A program made the translations under genes and the position numbers. A DNA stretch of 64,000 nt from WHSW01 sp963769945 (lineage in GTDB: Bacteria > Actinomycetota > Thermoleophilia > Solirubrobacterales > 70-9). How positions within the stretch are numbered: the first letter of the stretch is position 1; the number at the start of each line of letters is the position of its first letter. The stretch is from contig CAVYOA010000014.1 of NCBI GenBank assembly GCA_963769945.1, positions 248,001-312,000 on the forward strand. The letters run 5' to 3'. The notes below the pieces were generated by a model. That model did no database searches and was not told the origin of the DNA. It saw nothing but the letters and a program-made list of their open reading frames with translations. Below are positions 31,212 through 39,738 of this stretch, piece by piece.

Positions 31212-32366
31212 ATGAGCGGTAGCGAGAGCTCGCACACCCTCGACCCCGGCCACATCCGTGAGGTCTTCGAGGCATCCCAGGACTTCACGATCGGGCTCGA
31301 AGAGGAGTTCGCCCTGGTCGATCCGTCGAGTCTTGAACTCGTTCATCGCTTCGAGGAGCTCTTCGGTGCCTGCAGCAGCGACGAGGTCCTGGCTGAGTCC
31401 GTAGCGGGTGAGCTGATCGATACCGAGATCGAGATTCGCTCGGGTCGTGCGCAATCGCTGGCCGAGGCGATCGAGCTCCAGCGCGAGCGCCGCCGTCGGC
31501 TGTTCGCCCTCGCCGGCAATCTCGGCATCGGGCTCGCTAGCACCGGGACCCATCCCTGGGCGAGCTATCTGGACCAGCAGATCATCGACACCGAGCACTA
31601 CAACCGCCTGCGCGAGCAGCTGCGCTGGGTGGCGCAGCGAAACAACACCTGGAGCATGCATGTGCATGTCGGGATTCAGGGCGCCGATCGCGCGATCGCG
31701 ATCTGTGACCACCTGCGGGCGATGCTGCCACCACTGTTGGCCCTCTCGGCCAACTCGCCGTTTCTCGACGGGCAGGACACGGGGCTCGCTTCGGTCCGCT
31801 CGCAGATCTTCACCCGGAGCTTCCCGCGCTGCGGCGTTCACGAGCCCTTCCTCGACTTTGCCAGCTACGCCGAGTTTGTCGACCTGCTGTGGCGTACGGA
31901 GTCGGTAGTTGAACCGACCCAGCTGTGGTGGAGCGTGCGTCCTCATCACCTCTTCGGCACCGTCGAGCTGCGGATCTGCGACGCCCAGACCAGCGGCGAC
32001 GACAGCTTCAACCTCGCGGCCTTGATCACCGCCTGCATCGCGCAGTCAGCGTTCGACTACGACGACGGGCGCCTCGACGCGCCGATGCGAGGCCGTGAGA
32101 TCGAGGAGAACTTGTGGCGGGCAATCCGCTTCGGCCTTGATGGGTCGCAGATCGACTTCGCAAGCGGCGAGGTGATCTCGACGACGCTCGTCCTGGAACG
32201 GTTGCTCGATTGGACTGCGCCCGCACGTGACGCTCTCGACCTCGAGGTCGAGCTGCCGAAGTTAAACGGTGCCCAGCGTGCGCGAAAGCTGCTCGAGCGG
32301 GGCACGCCGATCGTCGACGTCTACCGCGAGCAGTTAGCGGAGACAGTGGCGACGTACGCGCCCTGA
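31212..32366 (+). CDS. Carboxylate-amine ligase, GCS2/YbdK family
   Basis: ATP-dependent ligase related to glutamate-cysteine ligase type 2. The 384-residue sequence contains FTIGLEEEFALVD, ELIDTEIEIRSG, STGTHPWASY, MHVHVGIQGADRAI and VRPHHLFGTVELRICDAQT, all family blocks. It starts at ATG 31212, 22 nt after rex. YbdK has weak gamma-glutamylcysteine synthetase activity in E. coli. Actinobacterial relatives may make other gamma-glutamyl amides, so the substrate is open. It is convergent with the protease gene. Confidence 0.9.
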   Translation: MSGSESSHTLDPGHIREVFEASQDFTIGLEEEFALVDPSSLELVHRFEELFGACSSDEVLAESVAGELIDTEIEIRSGRAQSLAEAIELQRERRRRLFALAGNLGIGLASTGTHPWASYLDQQIIDTEHYNRLREQLRWVAQRNNTWSMHVHVGIQGADRAIAICDHLRAMLPPLLALSANSPFLDGQDTGLASVRSQIFTRSFPRCGVHEPFLDFASYAEFVDLLWRTESVVEPTQLWWSVRPHHLFGTVELRICDAQTSGDDSFNLAALITACIAQSAFDYDDGRLDAPMRGREIEENLWRAIRFGLDGSQIDFASGEVISTTLVLERLLDWTAPARDALDLEVELPKLNGAQRARKLLERGTPIVDVYREQLAETVATYAP

Positions 32367-32382
32367 CTGCCGGCGAGGTTCG

Positions 32383-34797
32383 CTAGCGCTCTCGCTTCCA
32401 CTTGTACTTCGCGGTGCCGACGTTGCCCACGGCGTCGGTCGCCGACAGCTTCAGTTTGTGCTTTCCGGGCTTGACCTTGAACTTCGCCGGGCTGTGGCAC
32501 ATGCGCGCGGCGGCCTTGTCGAGCCGGCAGCGAAGGATCGCCCCAGCCTCGGCGGTGAAGACGAATCGTGCCTTGCGCTTACGCGTGACCTGCTTCGGGC
32601 CTTTCTTGATCTTCACCGTTGGCGCCGTAGTGTCGACGGTGAACGTTGCCGCGGCGCTCCCGGCGGCGCCGAAGTAGTCAGTTGCAGCGACGGTGAGCGT
32701 GCGAGCGCCATCGGCAAGAGAGGTCGCCGGCGTGTACGGCGAGGTGCAGTTGACGACGGGCGCGCCGTCGATCGAGCAGCTCGTGACCTTGGCATCGCCG
32801 TTGATGGTGAAAGGGATCGCCGGCGTCGAGTCAGCCGTCGCCCCAGGTGCCTGGATTGCCACAGTTGGCGCCGCAGGCGGGTTGGCGGGGACCGCTGCCA
32901 GTGCGTTAACGAGCCCGGTACCGGCAGCCGTCGCGGCAAAGGAGCCAACGGGGGTGGCGGTCGAACGCTGCGCTGACTTCAGTTGGGCGACGGAGATATC
33001 CGGGTTGGCATCGAGCTGTAGCGCGGCGACGGCGGCAGCGTGCGGAGCGGCGGCTGAGGTGCCGCGGAAGCGAAAAATGCCGCCCGACGGCGTGAAGAAC
33101 GTCGTTCGGCTGTTATCCGTGGCCGAGAGGTCTGGCTTCGCGAGCACCTGCGGGCCCAGCGGCGGCGCGGGTGTCGCTCCGCTGACCGGGCCGAAGTACT
33201 GGGTGACCGGCCCGCGCGAGGAGAAGGGCTCGACCATTGCGCTGTTGTTGAACGGCACCGCGGCGGTGCTGACCGCGTTGGCGGCGCCGTTGTGCCCGAA
33301 GATCGTCGGGCCGACGACATCGCCGAGGTTCGAGGTTGTGTACTCGGTCGGGACCACGGTTTGGCCGCCGTTTCCAAAGAAGATCAGCTTCACCCGCGGG
33401 TTGGCGGTGTCGCCGCCCCCGACCCCGGTGTAGCGGCCAATCACCAATCGCAGTGGCTGGAGAATTCCGGTGTTGTTGGTGAACGAGAGAAACTCGAACG
33501 GCTTCTGGCTACCGGTGACATTCGCTTCCTCGCTCATGTCGACGACGGCGTTGGCGGAATTGAGCAGGTAAGCGTCGAGGTCGGTGGTGACGCCGTTCCA
33601 CGGCTGCGCATACTGGATGTCGAGGGTCAGCGTGCGTCCGTTGGGAACGTCGATCGCGTAGGTGTTGTCGTCGCCGGTTGTCGGCGTGGGATCCGGATTG
33701 AAGTCCATGCACGCCGATTCATAGGGCGGAATTCCCAGCGGGCAGCCCGCGGAAGGGCGAAAGGCGGGCGCTTCCCACGAGGCGATGTTGTTGGCGCCGG
33801 CGATGATGTTGTTGTTGGCGGCGGATGAGTAGTAACTCACCCCCTGCGCGGTGACATCGTTGACGGCGACCGCAATCGGGCCGTCCTGGAAGAAGGGTTC
33901 GTCGGCATAACTGACGTCGTCGACGATCACCCTGGCGCCGGCGTCGGCGAGGGCGCGGATGTTGTTGGCGAACGACGAGACGCCCGTGAACGCTGTGGCG
34001 ATGGAGAGGTCGGCACCCGGGGCGAGGTCGTGAACGAGCTGTGCCATCGCCCGGCCCTCGTCGCCGAGGGCGCTGAGGAGCGGATCCGGCGCACCGTCAT
34101 CGAGCACCTGTACCGGTGTCGTGCGCCCACACGGGTTGCCCGGCCCGGGAAGGTCCCCGCTGGCGATGTCGTCGCCGGCATCGGTCGCGTCGGTGCCGTT
34201 GCGGTCATATGAATCCGAGAGGACTCCGACCTCGACGCCAGTGCCATCGACGTTGTACTCCTGGCGTGCGTTTATCGCCTGTAGCTGGGTGTCGCCCTCT
34301 GACGTGACCGAGCCGGCGCAGGTGCTCACCGGCGCGCTCGCCATCGGGTTCGCGCCCGTTTGGGCTGTCGTCGGCGCCAGCACCTCGGTCACGGCCTCGA
34401 CCCCCGGTCGAGCGGCGAGCTCTGCCAGCGCCGAGCGCGAGACCGCGACGGTGACCGTGCGGTAGGCAGGGCTGATGTCGAGCACGTCGGCACCGGGCCC
34501 GCGGATGCCCGCGGCGCGCCCCCGGGTGCGGTTGGCCACTCGCACCTCGACGATGATCAAGTTGCCGTCACGGAGAAGGCTGCCGAAACCCTTGGCCGGA
34601 AGCGACAACGCCTCAGCCAGCTCGGCGTTGGTGGCGCCGCGAAGTTCGGGCTGAGTGAGCTCGTACAGGCGACTCGACAGCTCGCTGCGCACGCCGGTCT
34701 TGCTGGCGACGGCGGACTCGACTGCAGCGCAAGTCCACGCCGCAGCGCACAATGTCGCCGCTATGGCAGTGGAAAGAGCCCCGCTCCCGTTTCGCAT
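32383..34797 (-). CDS. Secreted sedolisin-like (S53-type) serine peptidase
   Basis: An 804-residue exported protease-like protein. Residues 1-31 form a signal peptide, followed by a ~110-residue prodomain-like part. The catalytic domain reads VGVLSDSYD (Asp), then GDEGRAMAQLVHDLAPGADL, where Glu replaces the His of subtilisin, then VIVDDVSY (oxyanion Asp) and FRGTSAAAPHAAAVAALQLD (Ser). That Glu/Asp/Asp/Ser set is the sedolisin (S53-like) arrangement. A PPC-like insertion (LTLDIQYAQPWNGV) sits mid-domain. The C-terminus has an Ig-like domain and a basic beta domain ending KYKWKRER. Substrate unknown; it probably acts outside the cell. Confidence 0.85.
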   Translation of the reverse strand: MRNGSGALSTAIAATLCAAAWTCAAVESAVASKTGVRSELSSRLYELTQPELRGATNAELAEALSLPAKGFGSLLRDGNLIIVEVRVANRTRGRAAGIRGPGADVLDISPAYRTVTVAVSRSALAELAARPGVEAVTEVLAPTTAQTGANPMASAPVSTCAGSVTSEGDTQLQAINARQEYNVDGTGVEVGVLSDSYDRNGTDATDAGDDIASGDLPGPGNPCGRTTPVQVLDDGAPDPLLSALGDEGRAMAQLVHDLAPGADLSIATAFTGVSSFANNIRALADAGARVIVDDVSYADEPFFQDGPIAVAVNDVTAQGVSYYSSAANNNIIAGANNIASWEAPAFRPSAGCPLGIPPYESACMDFNPDPTPTTGDDNTYAIDVPNGRTLTLDIQYAQPWNGVTTDLDAYLLNSANAVVDMSEEANVTGSQKPFEFLSFTNNTGILQPLRLVIGRYTGVGGGDTANPRVKLIFFGNGGQTVVPTEYTTSNLGDVVGPTIFGHNGAANAVSTAAVPFNNSAMVEPFSSRGPVTQYFGPVSGATPAPPLGPQVLAKPDLSATDNSRTTFFTPSGGIFRFRGTSAAAPHAAAVAALQLDANPDISVAQLKSAQRSTATPVGSFAATAAGTGLVNALAAVPANPPAAPTVAIQAPGATADSTPAIPFTINGDAKVTSCSIDGAPVVNCTSPYTPATSLADGARTLTVAATDYFGAAGSAAATFTVDTTAPTVKIKKGPKQVTRKRKARFVFTAEAGAILRCRLDKAAARMCHSPAKFKVKPGKHKLKLSATDAVGNVGTAKYKWKRER

Positions 34798-34913
34798 CCG
34801 GATCCCATGGTGAGTACAGTGATTTCGGAAGGTCGCTCGCCGATCTTCCCCGCTCGTAGCGTGAATCCTACGCTTCGTCGCTGTCGCAATCGAATCCTCC
34901 AGGAATCCCAGCC

Positions 34914-35402
34914 ATGAGCCAACAAGAACCCCCCGCAGACGCGTCCGCAGCCACGCCCGCGAGTGAAGAGGAGCTTCAACGCCGTCTCGAGGAGCAGATT
35001 CGCCAAGTACGCGTGCAGGATCTGCTGCTCGAGAGCCTGGCCAGCATTCTCAACCTCTCGGCCAGGCGCATCGCCAAAGAGGACGAGCGCGATCTCGAGC
35101 AGGGCCGGATCGGGATCGAGGCTGTGCGCGCCCTGCTCGACCTGGTCGAGCCCGAAGCGCGCGAGCAGGTGCAGGAGGCGCTTGCACAGGTGCAGATGCT
35201 TTACGTGCGCGAGTCCAAGACCGAGCGCGGAGAGGACGCGGCTGCACCTGGCGAGCCGCAACCGCAGGGACCCGCAGCGGGGGGCGATCGCCCCTCTGCG
35301 CCGCCCGCGCAGCCTGGGCCGCCAGCGGACCCCGCCGGCGCGCCGCCGGCGCAGGGCAAAGAGCCGCCTTCGCGCCTGTGGACGCCGCACAGTCGCTCCT
35401 GA
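34914..35402 (+). CDS. DUF1844-like small protein
   Basis: A 162-residue cytoplasmic protein. The helical core (VRVQDLLLESLASILNLSAR, EQGRIGIEAVRALLDLVE, EALAQVQMLYVRE) has the helix order and the EQGRIGIEAV segment seen in DUF1844 proteins. A Pro/Gly/Ala-rich tail of ~60 residues follows. The match is by eye and modest. ATG 34914 is divergent from the protease, with 116 nt between them holding both promoters. The function of the family is unknown. Confidence 0.62.
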   Translation: MSQQEPPADASAATPASEEELQRRLEEQIRQVRVQDLLLESLASILNLSARRIAKEDERDLEQGRIGIEAVRALLDLVEPEAREQVQEALAQVQMLYVRESKTERGEDAAAPGEPQPQGPAAGGDRPSAPPAQPGPPADPAGAPPAQGKEPPSRLWTPHSRS

Positions 35403-35611
35403 CGCGGGCATAGGCAGCGGCGAAGCGCCGCCGACAGGCTTCGCTCGCGACCCAAGCCCAGCCGACCCGCGACACCCCGGATACACGCGGAGTCGGCTCT
35501 GTTGCTACATTGCGCGCGCTCTTGCGGCCGGGGACGTCTCCGGCCGTTGCCATGAAAACAGCCAAGAGCCTGTCTCGATAACCAAACAGGCCAACCCGGA
35601 GGACTGAACCC
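35403..35611 (+). other. hppA upstream region
   Basis: 209 nt without a gene. It contains GGCCGG-8 nt-CCGGCC (35526-35531, 35540-35545), a near-palindrome around GGACGTCT that could be an operator or hairpin. A good Shine-Dalgarno GGAGGA (35598-35603) lies 8 nt before TTG 35612. No clear -35/-10 pair is seen. Confidence 0.4.
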
Positions 35612-37667
35612 TTGACCGACTTCCTGACCGAATACGGCGTCGTGATCGCGCTCGTCTGCGCGGGCGCCGCCGTTCTCTACGGCGCGATCATCACCAAGCG
35701 CCTGCTCAGCCTCTCGCCCGGCAACGAGCGCATGCAGGAGATCTCCGGCGCCGTCCAGGAGGGTGCCAAGGCCTATCTCAATCGCCAGTACCTGATCATC
35801 GCGGTCGTCGCGGTGCCGCTGGCGATCCTGATCGCGCTGATCCAGGACGTCACCACCGGCATCGGCTTCGTCCTCGGTGGGGTGCTCTCGGGAGCGGCCG
35901 GCTTCATTGGCATGAATCTCTCGGTCCGCGCCAACGCTCGAGTGGCCGAAGCGGCTCGCGGCGGCGTGCCGCCCGCTCTAGATGCGGCGTTCAAGGGCGG
36001 CTCGGTAACCGGCCTGCTGGTCGTCGGCCTCGCGCTGTTCGGCGTCGCCGGCTACTACGGGGTCCTGATTCTCGGCGACAGCACCGACAAGGAAGCGGTC
36101 GATGCCCTCATCGGTCTCGGCTTTGGTGGCTCGCTGATCTCGGTCTTCGCTCGTCTCGGCGGCGGCATCTTCACCAAGGCGGCCGACGTCGGCGCCGACC
36201 TCGTCGGCAAGGTCGAGGCAGGGATTCCCGAGGACGATCCCCGTAACCCGGCCGTGATCGCCGACAACGTCGGCGACAACGTCGGCGACTGCGCCGGCAT
36301 GGCGGCCGACCTGTTCGAGACGTACGCTGTGACCTCGGTCGCGGTGATGCTGCTCGGCGTGCTCACCTTCCCGGAGTTCGCGCGTGAGGTTGCGATGTAT
36401 CCGCTCGTGCTGGGCGCCGTCGCAATCCTCGCCTCGATTGTCGGGGCGCTTTCCGTCGGCACGAAGACCGACAAGGTCGAGGGCGCGCTTTATCGAGGGC
36501 TGATCGTTTCCGCACTGATCGCTGCAGCGGCCTTCTACCCGATCACCGACTGGCTCATGGACGGTGCGCTGACCAGCTTCGGCAGCGACGTCGGCGTCAC
36601 CGATCTCTGGCTCTGCGCGCTGATCGGCCTCATCGTCACCGGCGGTCTCTTCGTCATCACCGACTACTACACGTCGACGCGCTTTCGACCGGTGAAGACG
36701 ATCAGCGCCGCCTCGCAGACCGGCCATGCGACGAACATCATCCAGGGCCTCGCCCAGGGCTTTCAGGCGACCGCGGCGCCGGCGTTGTTGCTGGCGCTGG
36801 CGATTCTCGGCGCGAACGAGCTCGCGGGGATCTACGGCATCGCGATCGCGGTTACGGCGCAGCTCTCGCTCTGCGGCCTGATCGTCGCCCTCGACGCCTT
36901 CGGGCCGATCACCGACAACGCCGGCGGCATCGCCGAGATGGCCGAGCTGCCCGAGGAGGTTCGCAACGTCACCGATCCGCTCGACGCGGTCGGCAACACG
37001 ACCAAGGCCGTGACCAAGGGATATGCGATCGGCTCGGCGGTGCTCGCGGCGCTGGTGCTGTTCAAGGCGTTCGAGATCGAGCTCGCCGACGAGAACGGCG
37101 GCGAGGCTGTGTTCTTCAGCATCTCCGACCCGGCGGTGCTGATCGGCCTGCTTGATCGGCGGCATGATGGTCTACCTGTTCGCGGCATTTGCGATCGAGG
37201 CCGTCGGCCGTGCCGGCGGCGAGGTCGTCGAGCAGGTTCGCAAGCAGTTCCGCGAGAACCCGGGGATCATGGAGGGCACGTCGAAGCCCGACTATGCCCA
37301 GACGGTGAGCATCGTCACCGGTGCGGCGCAGCGGGAGATGATCCTGCCCTCGCTGATCCCGATCGTCGTCCCCGTGGTGGTCGGCCTGATCAGCGTCGAG
37401 GCGCTGGGTGGCCTGCTCATCGGCGTCATCGTCGTCGGCCTGTTCATGGCCCTGGCGATGACAGCGGGCGGCGGTGCCTGGGACAACGCCAAGAAGCTGA
37501 TCGAGGACGGCGCCTTTGGCGGCAAGGGCTCCGAGGCCCACGCGGCGTCGGTCACCGGCGATACCGTCGGCGACCCCTACAAGGACACCGCCGGCCCGGC
37601 GATCAACCCGATGATCAAGGTGGCGAATATCGTCGCTCTCCTGATCATCCCCATCGTCCACTTCTAG
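35612..37667 (+). CDS. hppA: K+-independent proton-pumping membrane pyrophosphatase (one frameshift)
   Basis: Hydrolyses pyrophosphate and pumps protons across the membrane. TTG 35612 follows GGAGGA. The ~684 residues form about 16 helices. Substrate motifs are ADVGADLVGKVEAGIPEDDP, IADNVGDNVGDCAGMAADLF, ITDNAGGIAEMAEL, GGGAWDNAKKLIEDG and VTGDTVGDPYKDTAGPAINP. In GNTTKAVTKGYAIGSA, the Lys after GNTT is the residue that marks K+-independent H+-PPases. One extra T near 37152 (GGCCTGCTTGATC) shifts the frame; removing it restores LIGLLIGGMMVYLFAAFAIE. A perfect 14-bp hairpin follows the stop. Confidence 0.96.
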
Positions 37668-37678
37668 GAAACCGAGAG

Positions 37679-37710
37679 GTCAGAAACTGGGCCCTCGCCC
37701 AGTTTCTGAC
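37679..37710 (+). terminator. hppA terminator hairpin
   Basis: GTCAGAAACTGGGC (37679-37692), loop CCTC, then its exact complement (37697-37710): a perfect 14-bp stem beginning 12 nt after the hppA stop. There is no U-tract. Confidence 0.8.
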
Positions 37711-37737
37711 TCCTCGCGGGCGTCCGAGCGTCGCGCG

Positions 37738-38202
37738 ATGCTGTTCGAAGTGAGACGGCATCCGTCCTACTACCTCGTCGCAGGCGTTGATCTGCGCGTC
37801 GAGATGACTCGGCTGCGAGCGTTACGGGTGTTCGCGGGCGGGCCGCTGGTCGAGCGCGAGCCCGAGCTCAAGGTGCGCCGCGCCTCAGGCAAGCCCAACC
37901 GGCTTGGATTCGCCGTGCCGAGCGAGTTTCGCCTTTCCGTCACTGCCTATCCAGGGATCCGCGCAGGCGACGTGCTCGAGACGCTGCTGCACGAACTCGT
38001 CCATCTACACGTCGGTCGCGCCGCCGAAGCCCACATGTGGCACGGCGCCACGTTCAAGCGCATGCTCGCAGCGGCTATGCGGGAGGGCTACGGGATCCCC
38101 GCCAAGCGCCCCCGCAGCACGCTTCATGGCGCCTACGCCGAAGCGATCGAGCAAACGCTGATGGCCGACGGAAACCAGCTGCGGTTGCTGCCGGCGGCGT
38201 GA
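37738..38202 (+). CDS. SprT-like metallopeptidase-fold protein
   Basis: A 154-residue protein with the SprT/gluzincin-like motif LLHELVHLHVG (HExxH) and the downstream WHGATFKRMLAAAMREGYG, the family's second conserved block. The N-terminal ~60 residues are beta-rich (EVRRHPSYYLVAGVDLRVEM). SprT-like proteins can be DNA-protein-crosslink proteases, but this short form lacks a C-terminal zinc ribbon, so a function is not assigned. ATG 37738 lies after the hppA terminator. It converges with the VOC gene (3 nt apart). Confidence 0.75.
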   Translation: MLFEVRRHPSYYLVAGVDLRVEMTRLRALRVFAGGPLVEREPELKVRRASGKPNRLGFAVPSEFRLSVTAYPGIRAGDVLETLLHELVHLHVGRAAEAHMWHGATFKRMLAAAMREGYGIPAKRPRSTLHGAYAEAIEQTLMADGNQLRLLPAA

Positions 38203-38205
38203 ACG

Positions 38206-38583
38206 TCAGCCCCGCTCGATCAGCTCGATGCGGTAGTCGTCGGGGTCGCGGACAAAGCAGATCCGCGAGCCGCCGTCGCTGACCGTGTAGGGCGGCTTCT
38301 CCGGCTCGATCCCGTCCTCGGACAGACGCTCGAGCGTGGCGTCGAGGTCGTCGGCGGTGATCGCGATGTGGCCGTAGCCGGTGCCGATCTCATAGGGGTC
38401 GGTCTTGCCGTGGTTGAAGGTGAGCTCGAGCCGGGCGCCGTCGCCGGGCAGGCCCATGAAGACGTTGGTGGCGTCGTCTCCGATCGGCATCCGGTGCATC
38501 TCCTCGAAGCCGAGCTTCTCGTAAAAGCCGACCGATCGGTCGATATCGGTAATCCGGTAGCAGGTATGGATCAGCTCGCTCAT
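38206..38583 (-). CDS. VOC-family protein, lactoylglutathione lyase-like
   Basis: From ATG 38583 this reads 125 residues with glyoxalase I features: IHTCYRITDIDRSVGFYEKL, LELTFNHG, GYGHIAITADDL and ICFVRDPDDYRIELIER. Metal ligands by homology are His (IHTCYR), Glu (LELTFNH), His (YGHIAI) and Glu (IELIER), the set used by glyoxalase I. It may detoxify methylglyoxal, though the thiol cofactor in this organism is unknown. It is divergent from the alpha-hydroxyacid oxidase. Confidence 0.85.
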   Translation of the reverse strand: MSELIHTCYRITDIDRSVGFYEKLGFEEMHRMPIGDDATNVFMGLPGDGARLELTFNHGKTDPYEIGTGYGHIAITADDLDATLERLSEDGIEPEKPPYTVSDGGSRICFVRDPDDYRIELIERG

Positions 38584-38590
38584 GGCGATC

Positions 38591-38645
38591 ACGTTAGCGC
38601 TGCGGCGGGCCGAACCTAGCCGGGCCCGGGAGATCGCCATATAGT
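38591..38645. promoter_or_regulatory. Divergent -10 boxes for the VOC and hydroxyacid oxidase genes
   Basis: Minus strand: TAACGT (38596-38591), 7 nt before ATG 38583. Plus strand: TATAGT (38640-38645), 7 nt before GTG 38653. Between them lies the 10-bp palindrome CCGGGCCCGG (38620-38629), close to the expected -35 of the plus-strand gene. Confidence 0.5.
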
Positions 38646-38652
38646 CGCCGCC

Positions 38653-39738
38653 GTGTCAGCTCCCGGGCCGATCAATGTCGCCGACTACGAGCGGCTCGCC
38701 GCCGAGAAGCTCGACCCCGGCGTGCACGGTTACTTCGCCGGGGGTGCCGGCGACGAGCGCACGCTGCGCGACAACGTCGCCGCCTTCGCGCGCTGGCGAC
38801 TGCGCCCACGCGTGCTCGTCGACGTCAGCGAGGTCAGCACCGAGACAACCGTGCTCGGAACGCCGGTTTCGATGCCGCTCCTGGTCGCTCCGGTGGCGTT
38901 CCAGCGCTTGGCCGATCCCGATGGCGAGGTTGCGATGGCGCGCGCTGCCGCTGCCGCGAAGACGATCATGACGCTGTCGACGATCGCGACCTCGCGCCCG
39001 AGCGAGATCGCCGCGGAGTGCCCACCGGCGCCGCGCTGGTTTCAGCTCTACTGCTTTCGCGATCGCGGCGTGACTCAGGCATTGGTCGACGAGGCGGTGG
39101 AGGCGGGGTTCGGCGCGATCGTGCTGACGGCAGATGCGCCGCGCGCGGGCCGGCGTGAGCGTGACTTTCGCACCATCTTCGAGGTACCCGAGGGGATCCA
39201 CGCGCCCGCCGTGGCCGCCGCCACGGGCTCCAAACGGGCGCTGACCGTGCAGGAGGTGTTCGCCCTCGTCGACCCGTCGCTCGACTGGAGCGATCTCGAG
39301 CGCTTGGTGTCCGACTGCCCGCTCCCCGTCCTGGTCAAGGGAGTTCAGACCGCCGAGGATGCTGGGCTTGCCGTCGAGCATGGCGCCGCCGCGGTCGTCG
39401 TCTCCAACCACGGTGGTCGCCAGCTCGACGGCGTCGCCGCGACGCTGGACATGCTCCCCGAGGTGGTCGAAGCGGTTGACGGGCGCTGCGAGGTGCTGAT
39501 GGACGGCGGCATTTGCCGGGGAACCGACGTCGCCGTGGCCCTAGCCCTCGGCGCGGCCGCGGTGATGGCGGGGCGGGCGCCGCTGTGGGGGCTCGCTGTC
39601 GACGGCGAAGCTGGAGCGCGGCGTGTGCTCGAGCTGCTGCAGGCCGAGATCGAGCTGGCGCTCGTGCTGCTGGGCTGTCCGACGGTCGCAGATGTGAGGC
39701 GCGAGCACGTCGAGCCGCAACCGTATAGTCGTCTCTGA
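38653..39738 (+). CDS. FMN-dependent alpha-hydroxyacid oxidase/dehydrogenase
   Basis: A TIM-barrel flavoenzyme oxidising an alpha-hydroxy acid such as lactate or glycolate. The 361 residues carry MPLLVAPVAFQRLADPDGE, WFQLYCFRDR, VLTADAPRAGRRERD, the FMN Lys in LPVLVKGV, the catalytic His/Arg motif SNHGGRQLDG, LMDGGICRGTDV and MAGRAPLWGLAVDGE. GTG 38653 has a -10 box 7 nt upstream. The substrate cannot be told from sequence. It precedes the APC-Usp genes; their TATAGT box lies in its last codons. Confidence 0.92.
   Translation: MSAPGPINVADYERLAAEKLDPGVHGYFAGGAGDERTLRDNVAAFARWRLRPRVLVDVSEVSTETTVLGTPVSMPLLVAPVAFQRLADPDGEVAMARAAAAAKTIMTLSTIATSRPSEIAAECPPAPRWFQLYCFRDRGVTQALVDEAVEAGFGAIVLTADAPRAGRRERDFRTIFEVPEGIHAPAVAAATGSKRALTVQEVFALVDPSLDWSDLERLVSDCPLPVLVKGVQTAEDAGLAVEHGAAAVVVSNHGGRQLDGVAATLDMLPEVVEAVDGRCEVLMDGGICRGTDVAVALALGAAAVMAGRAPLWGLAVDGEAGARRVLELLQAEIELALVLLGCPTVADVRREHVEPQPYSRL
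39724..39729 (+). promoter_or_regulatory. Putative -10 box of the first APC-Usp gene
   Basis: TATAGT inside the last codons of the oxidase gene, 9 nt before TTG 39739. Confidence 0.45.

Noticed and set aside
35978..37165. A 395-residue antisense frame across hppA
   Set aside because: Same antisense-shadow signature, while the sense strand encodes all pyrophosphatase motifs.
38620..38629. Palindrome CCGGGCCCGG between the VOC and oxidase genes as an operator
   Set aside because: Short all-GC palindromes are expected by chance at this base composition. It is mentioned only as a side note in the promoter entry.
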